Shown here in pieces: positions 13,675-21,236 of a stretch of 33,104 nt of DNA. Under the pieces are notes generated by a model. That model saw only the letters and a list, made by a program, of their open reading frames with translations. It did no database searches and was not told the DNA's origin. The position numbers were made by a program, and so were the translations under genes. The DNA is from Nitriliruptoraceae bacterium (GTDB taxonomy: Bacteria; Actinomycetota; Nitriliruptoria; Nitriliruptorales; Nitriliruptoraceae), in the NCBI GenBank assembly GCA_003561535.1, contig PWWI01000280.1, positions 1 through 33,104 of the forward strand, written 5' to 3'. Positions within the stretch are counted from its first letter, which is position 1, and every line of letters starts with the position of its first letter.

Positions 13675-14598
13675 ATGCAGATCCTGCGGACCCCGGACGA
13701 GGCGTTCGACGACCTGCCCGACTTCCCGTTCGCGCCACGCGAGCTCGCGGTCCGCGACCCGGACGGCGAGGGCACGCTGCGCCTGCACCACCTCGACGAG
13801 GGCGATCCGCAGGGACCGGTGGTGGTGCTGCTGCACGGCGAACCCACGTGGAGCTTCCTCTACCGGCACGTGCTGCCCCCGCTGGTCGACGCTGGATGCC
13901 GGGTCGTCGCGCCGGATCTGATCGGCTTCGGCCGGTCCGACAAGCCGACCCGTCAGCAGGACCACACCTACGCGCGCCACGTCGCCTGGCTCGACGAGGC
14001 GTTGTTCGGCCACCTCGACCTCACCGGGGTGGTGCTCGGCTGCCAGGACTGGGGCGGGCTGCTCGGCCTCCGGTTGGTGGCGGACCGGCCGGACCGCTTC
14101 GCAGGCGTGATGGCGTCCAACACCGGACTCCCGACCGGCGACGAGCACCCCGGCGAGGCGTTCCTCGCCTGGCAGCAGGCCGCCCGGACCATGCGGGAGT
14201 TCCCCGCGGGACGCATCGTCGACGGCGGCACGCTCACGGCGTTGCCCGACGAGGTGATCGCTGCCTACGACGCCCCGTTCCCCGATGCCGGCCACCAGGC
14301 GGGTCCCCGGATGCTCCCGAGCCTGGTGCCGACCACACCGGACGATCCCGCCGCGGAGGACAACCGGCGGGCGTGGCGGGCACTGCGGGGGTTCGACGCG
14401 CCCTTCCTGACCGCGTTCACCGATCAGGATCCGATCACCCGCGGGTGGGACCGACCCCTGCGCACGCTGATCCCGGGCGCGACCGGCCAGCCCCACCGGA
14501 CGGTCGAGGGTGCGGCCCACTTCGTCCAGGAGGATGCGCCGGGCGCCTTCGTGGACGCCATCCTGGCGGTCCTGGACGCGGTCGACCGACCCCGCTGA
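13675..14598 (+). CDS. Haloalkane dehalogenase, HLD-I type
   Basis: An alpha/beta hydrolase of 307 residues that would hydrolyse haloalkanes to a primary alcohol and halide. Visible features are the oxyanion motif HGEPTWS (54-60), the nucleophile in GCQDWGG (D125), W126 beside it, W166 in FLAW as the second halide-binding Trp, the acid D252 in FTDQDP and the base H282 in GAAHFVQED. This set is the DhlA-like HLD-I pattern; a general hydrolase would lack the two Trp. AGGAGG lies four bases before the ATG. It follows the oxidase gene by nine bases, and the two products would act in sequence. Its stop directly abuts the mnmA stop. Substrate is inferred, not seen. Confidence 0.85.
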   Translation: MQILRTPDEAFDDLPDFPFAPRELAVRDPDGEGTLRLHHLDEGDPQGPVVVLLHGEPTWSFLYRHVLPPLVDAGCRVVAPDLIGFGRSDKPTRQQDHTYARHVAWLDEALFGHLDLTGVVLGCQDWGGLLGLRLVADRPDRFAGVMASNTGLPTGDEHPGEAFLAWQQAARTMREFPAGRIVDGGTLTALPDEVIAAYDAPFPDAGHQAGPRMLPSLVPTTPDDPAAEDNRRAWRALRGFDAPFLTAFTDQDPITRGWDRPLRTLIPGATGQPHRTVEGAAHFVQEDAPGAFVDAILAVLDAVDRPR

Positions 14599-15753
14599 CT
14601 AGCTGCGCTGCCGGCTCGTCGCCGAGGTCAGCGGCAGACCAGCGGGGCGTTCCGCCGCGATGACCCGTCCACCACCGAGGCACACGAGATCGTCCGGGTC
14701 GTAGACCACCGCCGCCTGTCCCAGGGCGAGGCCGTGGACGGGCTCATCCAGCTCGACGCGAACCCGGTCCTCCCCGACGTGAAGCCGGCCCTCCCCGACC
14801 ACGAGCCGGCCCGGCACGCTGCGACCGTGCGCGCGGATCTGCACACGGACCGGTCCCGACGGCGCAGCGCCGCGGGTCCAGTTCGGACGGTCGAGCTCCG
14901 CCCACGCGCAGGCGAGCGCCTCTCGGGGTCCGACCCGAACCGTCCGACTGGCGGGCTCGACGTCGGTCACGAAGCGCCGCTCGTGGTGGTCGAGGCCGAG
15001 CCCCCGACGCTGTCCCACCGTGAACCGCCACAGCCCGTCGTGGGTCCCCAGCACCTCGCCGTCGGTATCGACGATCGGGCCCGGTGCTGCGGGCAGGCGT
15101 TCGGCGAGGTAGCCCGTGGTGTCCCCGTCGGGGATGAAGCACACGTCGTAGCTGTCCGGCTTGTTGGCGACGCGCAGGCCGCGTTCGGTGGCGACCGCAC
15201 GGACCTGCGCCTTGGTGAGCTCACCCACGGGCAGCAGGGTGTGGGCGAGCTGGTGTGGTGTCGCGACGTACAGCACGTAGGACTGGTCCTTCGCCCCGTC
15301 CACCGCCCGTTGCAGCTCGACGCCCGGACCCGGCCCGACCACGGGGGCACCATGACGACGCAGACGGGCGTGGTGGCCCGTCGCCAGCGCGTCGAAGCCG
15401 AGCGCGAGCGCCCGGTCCAGCAGGGCCGCGTACTTGACCCGCTCGTTACAGGTCACGCACGGGTTCGGCGTGCGACCCGCGGCATAGCTGGCCGCGAAGA
15501 GCGTCTGCACCTCACGCTCGAAGACCTCGCTCAGGTCCCACACGTAGTACGGGATGTCGAGCACCTGTGCCGTCCGCCGCGCGTCCTGGGCATCATCGAG
15601 GGTGCAGCAGCCGTGGCCGGGCACCTGGGCATCCAGCGGCAGGTCCGCGAGCTTGAGGTGCACGCCGGTGACCTCATGACCCTGGTCGACCAGCAAGGCA
15701 GCGGCCACCGCACTGTCGACCCCCCCGGACATCGCGACCAGCACCCGGGCCAT
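14599..15753 (-). CDS. mnmA: tRNA-specific 2-thiouridylase
   Basis: MnmA activates U34 of Lys, Glu and Gln tRNAs with ATP and inserts sulfur to give 2-thiouridine. The 384 residues start MARVLVAMSGGVDSAV with the PP-loop SGGVDS (9-14). The catalytic cysteines are C102 (NPCVTC) and C205 (YDVCFIPDGD), matching positions 102 and 199 of the Escherichia coli enzyme. GHGCCTLDDAQDAR is typical of actinobacterial members. The ATG overlaps the stop of the cysteine desulfurase by one base (TGATG), and that enzyme is the likely sulfur donor. The gene converges with the dehalogenase gene with no spacer between stops. Confidence 0.96.
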   Translation of the reverse strand: MARVLVAMSGGVDSAVAAALLVDQGHEVTGVHLKLADLPLDAQVPGHGCCTLDDAQDARRTAQVLDIPYYVWDLSEVFEREVQTLFAASYAAGRTPNPCVTCNERVKYAALLDRALALGFDALATGHHARLRRHGAPVVGPGPGVELQRAVDGAKDQSYVLYVATPHQLAHTLLPVGELTKAQVRAVATERGLRVANKPDSYDVCFIPDGDTTGYLAERLPAAPGPIVDTDGEVLGTHDGLWRFTVGQRRGLGLDHHERRFVTDVEPASRTVRVGPREALACAWAELDRPNWTRGAAPSGPVRVQIRAHGRSVPGRLVVGEGRLHVGEDRVRVELDEPVHGLALGQAAVVYDPDDLVCLGGGRVIAAERPAGLPLTSATSRQRS

Positions 15754-16907
15754 CAGCGCACCACCGCCGACCGGGAGGCCCGCAGCCGCGGGATCAGGTC
15801 CGTGAGCACGTCGATCCCCCGATCCACCTCCGCGGCCGTGCTCGTCCACCCGAGGCTCAGCCGTAGCGGCGTGCCCTGCAACCCGCAGGCCTCCAGCACC
15901 GGCGAGGACTTCGCCGCCCCGGCCCCGCACGCCGCCCCGCTGGAGGCCGCGACCCCAGCCGCATCAAGCTCCAGGGCGAGCGCGGTCGCCTCGACGCCGT
16001 CGAGGAGCAGGTGGACGTGGGAAGCGAGTCGCCACGACGGATCGGACGGACCGGAGCGCCGCCCCCCCTCCAGCGCGGTGACCGCGGCCGCCAGGCGGTC
16101 GGTCAGCGCGAGCAGACGCGGACGCAACTCGGCACGATCCGCCACGGCCGCGGTCAGTGCGGCCCCGCAGGCCGCGTCCAGGCCCACCGCGAACGTGCCC
16201 GACCGCACGCCCCGATCCTGCCCTCCGCCGTGGGCGAGCGGCACCACCGGGAGCCCGCGACGCAGCACGGCGAGGCCGACGCCCTGGGGACCACCGAACT
16301 TGTGCGCCGACAGCGCCAGGGCATCGACGCCCCAACGGGCCACGTCCAGCTCGAGCGTGGCGACGGCCTGCACCGCATCGGTGTGCAACGGGACCTCCCG
16401 CTCGGCCAACCGCGCGGCCAGCCCGGGGATGTCGTTGACCGCGCCGAGCTCGTTGTTGGCCGCCATCACGCTGACCAGCGCCGTCTCCGGACGGAGCGCA
16501 GCGAGCACCTCCTCGACGTCCACGCGGCCATCCCCGCCGGGCGGGACGACCGTCAGCGTCGCATCACCCCGCTCGGCGAGCCAGCGGGCGGGGTCGAGCA
16601 CGGCCGGGTGCTCCACCGCCGTGGTCACCACGTGGGGCACCCCTCGGCTGCGGTCACGCGCCGCCCAGGTGATGCCCTTCACGGCGAGGTTGTCGGCCTC
16701 CGTGCCCCCCGAGGGGAACACGACCTCGTGGGGCGAACAACCGAGGGCGGTGGCGACCGCCTCACGGGACTCCTCGACCGCGACCCGAGCCGCCTGGCCG
16801 GCGAGGTGGGTGGAGGAGGCGTTCGCGGCATCGAGCCACGCTGCGAGCGCCGCCCGCGCTTGAGGGCGCGGTGGCGTGGTCGCAGCGTGGTCGCAGTAGG
16901 TCGTCAT
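15753..16907 (-). CDS. Cysteine desulfurase, NifS/IscS family
   Basis: This PLP enzyme takes sulfur from cysteine as a protein persulfide for thiolation and Fe-S assembly. The 384 residues begin MTTYCDHAATTPPRP, the family N-terminus. The PLP lysine is K203 in SAHKFGGPQG, with H100 in AVEHPAV and D177 in HTDAVQA. The active-site cysteine is C327 in SSGAACGAG. I start at the ATG at 16907. Another in-frame ATG at 16937 adds ten residues but overlaps the divergent gene. No good ribosome site precedes 16907, consistent with a short leader. Overlap with mnmA suggests its main client is tRNA thiolation. Symbol left open as iscS or nifS cannot be separated. Confidence 0.93.
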   Translation of the reverse strand: MTTYCDHAATTPPRPQARAALAAWLDAANASSTHLAGQAARVAVEESREAVATALGCSPHEVVFPSGGTEADNLAVKGITWAARDRSRGVPHVVTTAVEHPAVLDPARWLAERGDATLTVVPPGGDGRVDVEEVLAALRPETALVSVMAANNELGAVNDIPGLAARLAEREVPLHTDAVQAVATLELDVARWGVDALALSAHKFGGPQGVGLAVLRRGLPVVPLAHGGGQDRGVRSGTFAVGLDAACGAALTAAVADRAELRPRLLALTDRLAAAVTALEGGRRSGPSDPSWRLASHVHLLLDGVEATALALELDAAGVAASSGAACGAGAAKSSPVLEACGLQGTPLRLSLGWTSTAAEVDRGIDVLTDLIPRLRASRSAVVR

Positions 16908-16917
16908 GGGGTCGCCG

Positions 16918-16927
16918 ACGGTAGCGT
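16918..16927. promoter_or_regulatory. Overlapping divergent -10 boxes
   Basis: In ACGGTAGCGT the plus strand reads TAGCGT (16922-16927) and the minus strand TACCGT (16923 down to 16918); both fit TAnnnT and share the central TA. The plus box ends 8 bases before the ATG at 16936, the minus box 10 bases before the ATG at 16907, so both mRNAs would be nearly leaderless. No clear -35 is seen. Confidence 0.42.
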
Positions 16928-16935
16928 CAGCAGCC

Positions 16936-17331
16936 ATGAGCGCACCCCACCTCCCCGAGCAGGCCCCGTTCCCCCCGATCCCGCGGGGCGTCCTGCCGCT
17001 CGGCGTCGACCTCGGGGTGGCCCACGGGCACCGGCTGCTGCTGCTCAGCCTGGAGCGTTGGGACGGGTGGGCGGACCTGCGCTTCGCCCGGTTCGACACC
17101 GGCAGCGGCCAACGCCTGGCACGGCGGGTGCCGCCGGCCGAGCAGTGGCGGGTGCACGCCGATGGTGTCGCGATCGAGGTCGTGGATGCGGTCGGACGCG
17201 GTGACCGCTGGTTCAGCAACGGCGAGGTGCGTCTGGTGCCGGCGCCCCCGCCCGGGAGCAGCCTCGAGGTCGAGGTGCTGCTGGCACCGGGCGCTCCGGC
17301 GCTGTCGGGGGTCGTGGCACTGCCGGGGTGA
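16936..17331 (+). CDS. Protein of unknown function, 131 residues
   Basis: I do not recognise this protein. It is 131 residues, with no signal peptide or membrane segment. The sequence looks beta-rich: RLLLLSLERWDGW, DLRFARFDT, EQWRVHADGVAIEVVDA, RWFSNGEVRLVP, SLEVEVLLAPG. This could be a small beta-sandwich that binds a ligand, but that is a guess. It is divergent from the cysteine desulfurase with 28 bases between start codons and stands 37 bases before the YbaK-type gene on the same strand. Coding is supported by GC-rich third positions and the -10 box eight bases before ATG. Confidence 0.7.
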   Translation: MSAPHLPEQAPFPPIPRGVLPLGVDLGVAHGHRLLLLSLERWDGWADLRFARFDTGSGQRLARRVPPAEQWRVHADGVAIEVVDAVGRGDRWFSNGEVRLVPAPPPGSSLEVEVLLAPGAPALSGVVALPG

Positions 17332-17368
17332 CGGCCGAGAACGACCGGACACGAGCAACGAGGTGGCG

Positions 17369-17836
17369 ATGGCAGCGGCGGATCAGCGGTTCACGGCCCG
17401 AGCAACAGCGCTCGGCGTCGAGGTCGACGCCCGGCGGTTCCCCCAGGGCACCCGGACGGCCGCGGACGCGGCAGCGGCGATCGGCTGCGACGTCGCGCAG
17501 ATCGTCAAGTCGCTGGTGTTCATCGCCGACGACCAACCCGTGCTGGCCCTGACCTCCGGGGCGAACCGGGTCGACGAGGACCGACTCGCCGCGGCCACGG
17601 GCGCGGAGCGCGTCCGCAAGGCGACGGCCGAGGAGGGCCGGACCGTCACCGGCTACGCGATCGGTGGGACGCCCCCCTTCGGCCACGACCGTGAGCTGAC
17701 GGTGCTGTGCGATCGCGACCTCGCGGCCCTGGAGGTGGTGTGGGCGGCGGCCGGGACCCCAAGGGACGTGTTCGCGATCAGCTCCGACCAGCTGGTGCAG
17801 GCGGCCGGCGCCCGCGTCGTCGACCTCGCGGGCTGA
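17369..17836 (+). CDS. YbaK/EbsC-type aminoacyl-tRNA editing protein
   Basis: This family hydrolyses mischarged aminoacyl-tRNA, for example Cys-tRNA(Pro) in YbaK. The 155-residue protein has the single editing domain. K47 in QIVKSLVF is the conserved active-site lysine, and GGTPPFGH (99-106) is the GxxPxGH motif near the substrate pocket. FAISSDQLV and VVDLAG close the fold. The ATG at 17369 has GAGG five bases upstream. An in-frame GTG six bases before is an alternative. Which tRNA it edits cannot be read from the sequence. Its last eight codons are partly repeated downstream of the stop. Confidence 0.9.
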   Translation: MAAADQRFTARATALGVEVDARRFPQGTRTAADAAAAIGCDVAQIVKSLVFIADDQPVLALTSGANRVDEDRLAAATGAERVRKATAEEGRTVTGYAIGGTPPFGHDRELTVLCDRDLAALEVVWAAAGTPRDVFAISSDQLVQAAGARVVDLAG

Positions 17837-17873
17837 CACGGCCAACGCCCGCGTCGTCGACCTCGCCGGCTGA
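17809..17873 (+). repeat. Duplicated 3' end of the ybaK-type gene
   Basis: The 28 bases ending at the stop (17809-17836) recur at 17846-17873 with one mismatch, including a copy of the TGA. Similarity continues a few bases upstream, so the unit is about 37 bases. The second copy has no role I can see. Confidence 0.85.
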
Positions 17874-18034
17874 GCTGCCCGGTGAACGTCGCCCACGAGG
17901 TGCCGGTGATCGGCCAGCTGACCGGACGGTCACCCACCCGTGCCGATGGCCGTGGTGGCCGACCGTGGACGTAGGCCACACTCAAGCTTCGGCACCACCA
18001 CCGGCACGACGCACGCCCGCCCACAGGAGGCACC

Positions 18035-18238
18035 ATGAGCACCCAGGACCGGTTCGAAGGCAAGGCCAAGGAGACCGCTGGCAAGGCGACCGGCGACGAA
18101 GAGCTCGAGGACGAGGGCAAGACCCAGCACGCCAAGGGCAAGGTCAAGGAGAAGGTCGAAGAGACCAAGGACACCGCCAAGGGCGCCTTCGAGGCCGCCA
18201 AGGACGCCGTCTCGAGCGACGACGACGACCAGTCCTGA
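18035..18238 (+). CDS. CsbD-family stress protein
   Basis: A 67-residue, highly charged protein (MSTQDRFEGKAKETAGKATG) with the CsbD family pattern KxKExxGKxTxDxxLExEGK. It is followed by KVKEKVEETKDTAKGAF and an acidic tail (SSDDDDQS). Bacillus CsbD is a sigma-B general stress protein and most members are of unknown function. AGGAGG lies five bases before the ATG. It stands alone between the ybaK-type gene and a strong hairpin at 18263. The protein is likely soluble, flexible and helical. Confidence 0.88.
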   Translation: MSTQDRFEGKAKETAGKATGDEELEDEGKTQHAKGKVKEKVEETKDTAKGAFEAAKDAVSSDDDDQS

Positions 18239-18262
18239 CCACCGGAGCACACCCCGGACACC

Positions 18263-18296
18263 GACGGTGCCCCGACCTCACGGCCGGGGCACCGTC
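18263..18296. terminator. Bidirectional hairpin between csbD-type gene and etfA
   Basis: Perfect 12-base arms (gacggtgccccg / cggggcaccgtc) enclose a 10-base loop. It lies 24 bases after the CsbD stop and 40 bases after the etfA stop on the other strand, between convergent genes. No U-tract follows on either strand. Confidence 0.7.
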
Positions 18297-18335
18297 ATGT
18301 GCGTGGGGTCGCTGCGGGTCAGCGCCCCACCTCGA

Positions 18336-19319
18336 TCACTTGCGCGCCTCGAGCTCCTCGACCAGCTTCGGCACGATCTTGTAGAGGTCGCCGACCACAC
18401 CGAAGTCCGCGATCTGGAAGATCGGGGCCTCGGCGTCCTTGTTGATCGCCACGATGTTCTGGGAGGTCTGCATCCCGGCGCGGTGCTTGATCGCCCCCGA
18501 GATGCCGGACCCGAGGTACAGGGTCGGGGAGATCGTCCGTCCGGTCTGGCCGATCTGGTAGCGGTGCGGGTACCAGCCCGCGTCGGTGGCGGCCCGGGAG
18601 GCGCCCACCCCGGCCCCGATCATGTCCGCGAGCTGCTCCATCAGCTGGAAGCCGTCCTCGGAGCCGAGCCCGCGGCCGCCCGCGACGACCACGGCCGCCT
18701 CGCCGATGTCGGGACGGTCCGCGCCGGCGACCTTCTCCACCGACACCACCTGGGCGGCCTTGGCCTCCTCGGTGAGATCGATGTCGATGGCCACGAGCTC
18801 CGGGGAAGCCCCGTTCGACTCCACCGCGGGGAAGGCGTTGGACGACACCCCGAGGAAGGACAGCTTGCCCTCCGCGAAGGTCGACTTGGTGATCATGTCA
18901 CCACCGAAGACCTCCTTGGTCGCCACCCACCGTCCGTCCTCGGCGAGCTCGATGCCCGACACGTCGGTGATGACCCCCGCCTCCATCCGGATCGCCAGCC
19001 GGGACGCGACGTCCTTGACGTGGTTGGAGGAGGCGAACAGCAGCGTGTCGGCCTCGGAGGTGTCGATCAGGTACTCCAGCGCCTCGACCTGCGGCAGGGT
19101 CACGTAGCCGTAGGCGTCGGCGGAGTCCCAGTGGTACAGCTTCCCGGCGCCGTAGGCACCGAGCGTCGGGGCGGCGTCCGCCGCACCGGGGCCGAACCAC
19201 ACCGCGGCGACGGTGTCACCGGTGATCTCGGCCAGCTCCCGGGCCTTGGTCAGCATCTGCAGGCTGACCTTGCGCGGCCCGTCGTCGCTGTGGTCGATCA
19301 GAACCAGCATCTCGCTCAT
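18336..19319 (-). CDS. etfA: Electron transfer flavoprotein alpha subunit
   Basis: The FAD-binding subunit of ETF, which takes electrons from acyl-CoA dehydrogenases and passes them to the respiratory chain. The 327 residues have an N-terminal domain ([13 protein letters not shown]) and a C-terminal FAD domain with [11 protein letters not shown] (214-224), [11 protein letters not shown] (239-249), QIGQTGR (255-261) and [17 protein letters not shown] (267-283). In most family members the residue before the His in the last motif is Gln; here it is K278 (AAG). AGGAG lies 5 bases before the ATG. It follows etfB after 58 bases. The homologous pair in M. tuberculosis is fixB-fixA. Confidence 0.95.
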   Translation of the reverse strand: MSEMLVLIDHSDDGPRKVSLQMLTKARELAEITGDTVAAVWFGPGAADAAPTLGAYGAGKLYHWDSADAYGYVTLPQVEALEYLIDTSEADTLLFASSNHVKDVASRLAIRMEAGVITDVSGIELAEDGRWVATKEVFGGDMITKSTFAEGKLSFLGVSSNAFPAVESNGASPELVAIDIDLTEEAKAAQVVSVEKVAGADRPDIGEAAVVVAGGRGLGSEDGFQLMEQLADMIGAGVGASRAATDAGWYPHRYQIGQTGRTISPTLYLGSGISGAIKHRAGMQTSQNIVAINKDAEAPIFQIADFGVVGDLYKIVPKLVEELEARK

Positions 19320-19377
19320 CGTTGCTCCTCGCTGTGCAGCCCACATCGGGGCCGATCGGTGGCCTCCTGGCGATCGC

Positions 19378-20163
19378 TCACACGAACTTCTTCTCGACCA
19401 GCCAGTCCGCGAGCTGCGCCGCCGCGGCACCGGAGCCGTCGTCCTCGATCACGGTGCCCGCCTCCTTGGGCGGACGGGGTGCGAACTCGTACATCGTCGC
19501 CGAGGCAGCACCGGCCCCGACCTCGTCGGCCGAGACACCCAGGTCCGCCAGCGACTTCGTCTCCAGCGGCTTGGACTTCGCGGCCATGATCCCCTTGAAC
19601 GAGGGGTAGCGCGGCTCGTTGATCGCCTCGACCACGCTGACCACCGCCGGCAGCGACGCGGTCACCACGTCCCAGCCCTCCTCGTGCTCGCGGTGCACGG
19701 TGATCGTCTCACCATCCACCTCGAGGTAGCGGGTGTAGGTCAGGCTCGGCAGGCCCAACAGCTCCGCGACCGCGGCCGGCACCAGCGAGGTCCGCGCATC
19801 GGTCGACTGCCCGCCGAACACGACCAGGTCGAACTCGGTGGCCTCCAGCGCTGCGGCGATGACCCGGGCCGTCCCCAGCGCATCCGAGCCCGCGATGGCC
19901 TCGTCGGTGATCTGCAGACCGGCGTCCAGCCCGTAGGACAGCGCCTTGCGGACGGTGGGCTGGGCCTCCTCGGGTCCCACGACCAGCACCGTGACCTCGG
20001 CGCCGTGCTTCTCCTTCAGTCGGACGGCCTCCTCGATGGAGAACTCGTTCACCGGACACAGGACCGACTCACCGGCCTCCCGGTCCACCGTCAGGCTGTC
20101 GGCATCGATGACCTTCTCACCTGCGGTGTCCGGCGTCCGCTTCACAGGAACGACGACCTTCAT
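19378..20163 (-). CDS. etfB: Electron transfer flavoprotein beta subunit
   Basis: The partner of EtfA; it binds AMP and contacts the dehydrogenases. The 261 residues start MKVVVPVKRTPDTAGEK. VNEFSIEEAVRLKE (about 53-66) and GQSTDARTSLVPAAVAELLGLP are the family signatures, and PRYPSFKGIMAAKSKPL is the recognition-loop region. The start ATG has GAGGGAG six bases upstream. It is the first gene of the etfBA pair and divergent from the methyltransferase gene. The upstream gap holds an operator-like palindrome. Confidence 0.95.
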   Translation of the reverse strand: MKVVVPVKRTPDTAGEKVIDADSLTVDREAGESVLCPVNEFSIEEAVRLKEKHGAEVTVLVVGPEEAQPTVRKALSYGLDAGLQITDEAIAGSDALGTARVIAAALEATEFDLVVFGGQSTDARTSLVPAAVAELLGLPSLTYTRYLEVDGETITVHREHEEGWDVVTASLPAVVSVVEAINEPRYPSFKGIMAAKSKPLETKSLADLGVSADEVGAGAASATMYEFAPRPPKEAGTVIEDDGSGAAAAQLADWLVEKKFV

Positions 20164-20229
20164 ACGGAACTCCCTCTGCGGTCGGGTCGTGGCCGGTGGT
20201 GCCCACCGGCCAACCGCGCGCAATGGAAG

Positions 20230-20245
20230 TTGAGTGGTCACTCAA
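20230..20245. promoter_or_regulatory. Palindromic operator candidate upstream of etfB
   Basis: TTGAGTGGTCACTCAA has perfect seven-base arms (ttgagtg / cactcaa) around gt. It sits in an AT-rich stretch (about 20224-20254) within otherwise GC-rich DNA, 67 bases upstream of the etfB ATG and 113 before the divergent methyltransferase. Length and symmetry suit a TetR-family repressor. ETF genes are often controlled by fatty-acid-responsive TetR regulators, but no such regulator gene is in the window. Confidence 0.5.
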
Positions 20246-20345
20246 AATCAAATCGGCGGGCGCTACCCCGGTCCACCTGCGCAACGGGCGCACCTGCCAC
20301 CCGGGTGGCGCAGGCCCGCGGTCGAGGCAGTCGGCTGGCACTGCA

Positions 20346-20351
20346 TAGGCT
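20346..20351 (+). promoter_or_regulatory. Candidate -10 box of a leaderless methyltransferase mRNA
   Basis: TAGGCT fits TAnnnT and ends six bases before the ATG at 20358, a spacing that would start transcription at the ATG. There is no Shine-Dalgarno sequence. A weak -35 (tcgagg at 20322-20327) lies 18 bases upstream. Confidence 0.45.
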
Positions 20352-20357
20352 GCCGGC

Positions 20358-21236
20358 ATGTGCGCCTCACCGTCTCCCACCTCACGCCCGCCGAACCCGT
20401 CCGACGACGTCCACGACGGCGACCAGGGCGACCAGGGCGACCCAGCCGAGGCGGTCCCCGAGCTGCCGCTCACCGGCGAGCGCACCCTGCCGGGCATCCC
20501 GGATGAGCGCTACTGGTTCCTGCGCCACGTGATCGCCTACCGCGCCGCCCAGGACCGCGTCCGCGAGCTGCGCGCGCGAGCCTCGGAGGGCGAGCTTGAG
20601 GTGCTGGACGCCGGCTGCGGTGAGGGTTACGGGTTGGAGCTGCTGCGGGCCGCCGGCGCCGACCGGGCGATCGGAGCCGACCTCGACCCCCTCACGGTGG
20701 CCCACGCCCGTGCCCTCTACAGCGCGGCCGATGCGGCCGTCGAGGTGGTGGAGGCGGAGCTGCGCGAGCTGCCCCTGGCCGACGACGCGGTCGCGCTGTG
20801 CGTGTCCTTCCAGGTGATCGAGCACCTCCATGACATCCCCGGCTACCTCGCGGAGCTGCAGCGGGTGACCGAGCCGGGGGGGCTGGTCATGATCGCCACC
20901 CCCAACCGGCTCACCTTCACCCCCGACAGCGACACCCCCGTCAACCCCTTCCACACGGTGGAGTTCACCGCCGCGGAGCTCACCCGGCTGCTCAGCCGGT
21001 GCGGGCTGGACGTCGAGGTGGTCCACGGGGTCCACCACGCCGGCGAGGTCGCTGCCGCCGAGCGGGACCGGCAGGTCTCGGTCCCCGCCGCGCTGGGCGA
21101 GGGGCCACCCGAGCAGTGGCCGACGTGGCTGCGCGCCCTCGTCCACGCGGTCGAGGAGACCGACTTCCGCCTCGACGAGCACGACCTCGATGCCAGCCTC
21201 GACCTACTGGCGACCTGCCGGGTCGGCCGGGCGTGA
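20358..21236 (+). CDS. SAM-dependent methyltransferase, Rv3030-like
   Basis: A class I methyltransferase of 292 residues. After a disordered start with GDQGDQGD (21-28) comes TGERTLPGIPDERYWFLRH, similar to what I recall of M. tuberculosis Rv3030. VLDAGCGEG (83-91) is motif I for SAM. IGADLDP is motif II and VIEHLHDIPGYLAELQRV...PGGLVMIATPN the later core. Rv3030 lies in a cluster for 6-O-methylglucose lipopolysaccharide, so a methyl transfer to a glucan is plausible. No ribosome site; TAGGCT lies six bases upstream. The stop overlaps the GH57 start as GTGA. It is divergent from etfB as in mycobacteria. Substrate is inferred only from context. Confidence 0.88.
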   Translation: MCASPSPTSRPPNPSDDVHDGDQGDQGDPAEAVPELPLTGERTLPGIPDERYWFLRHVIAYRAAQDRVRELRARASEGELEVLDAGCGEGYGLELLRAAGADRAIGADLDPLTVAHARALYSAADAAVEVVEAELRELPLADDAVALCVSFQVIEHLHDIPGYLAELQRVTEPGGLVMIATPNRLTFTPDSDTPVNPFHTVEFTAAELTRLLSRCGLDVEVVHGVHHAGEVAAAERDRQVSVPAALGEGPPEQWPTWLRALVHAVEETDFRLDEHDLDASLDLLATCRVGRA

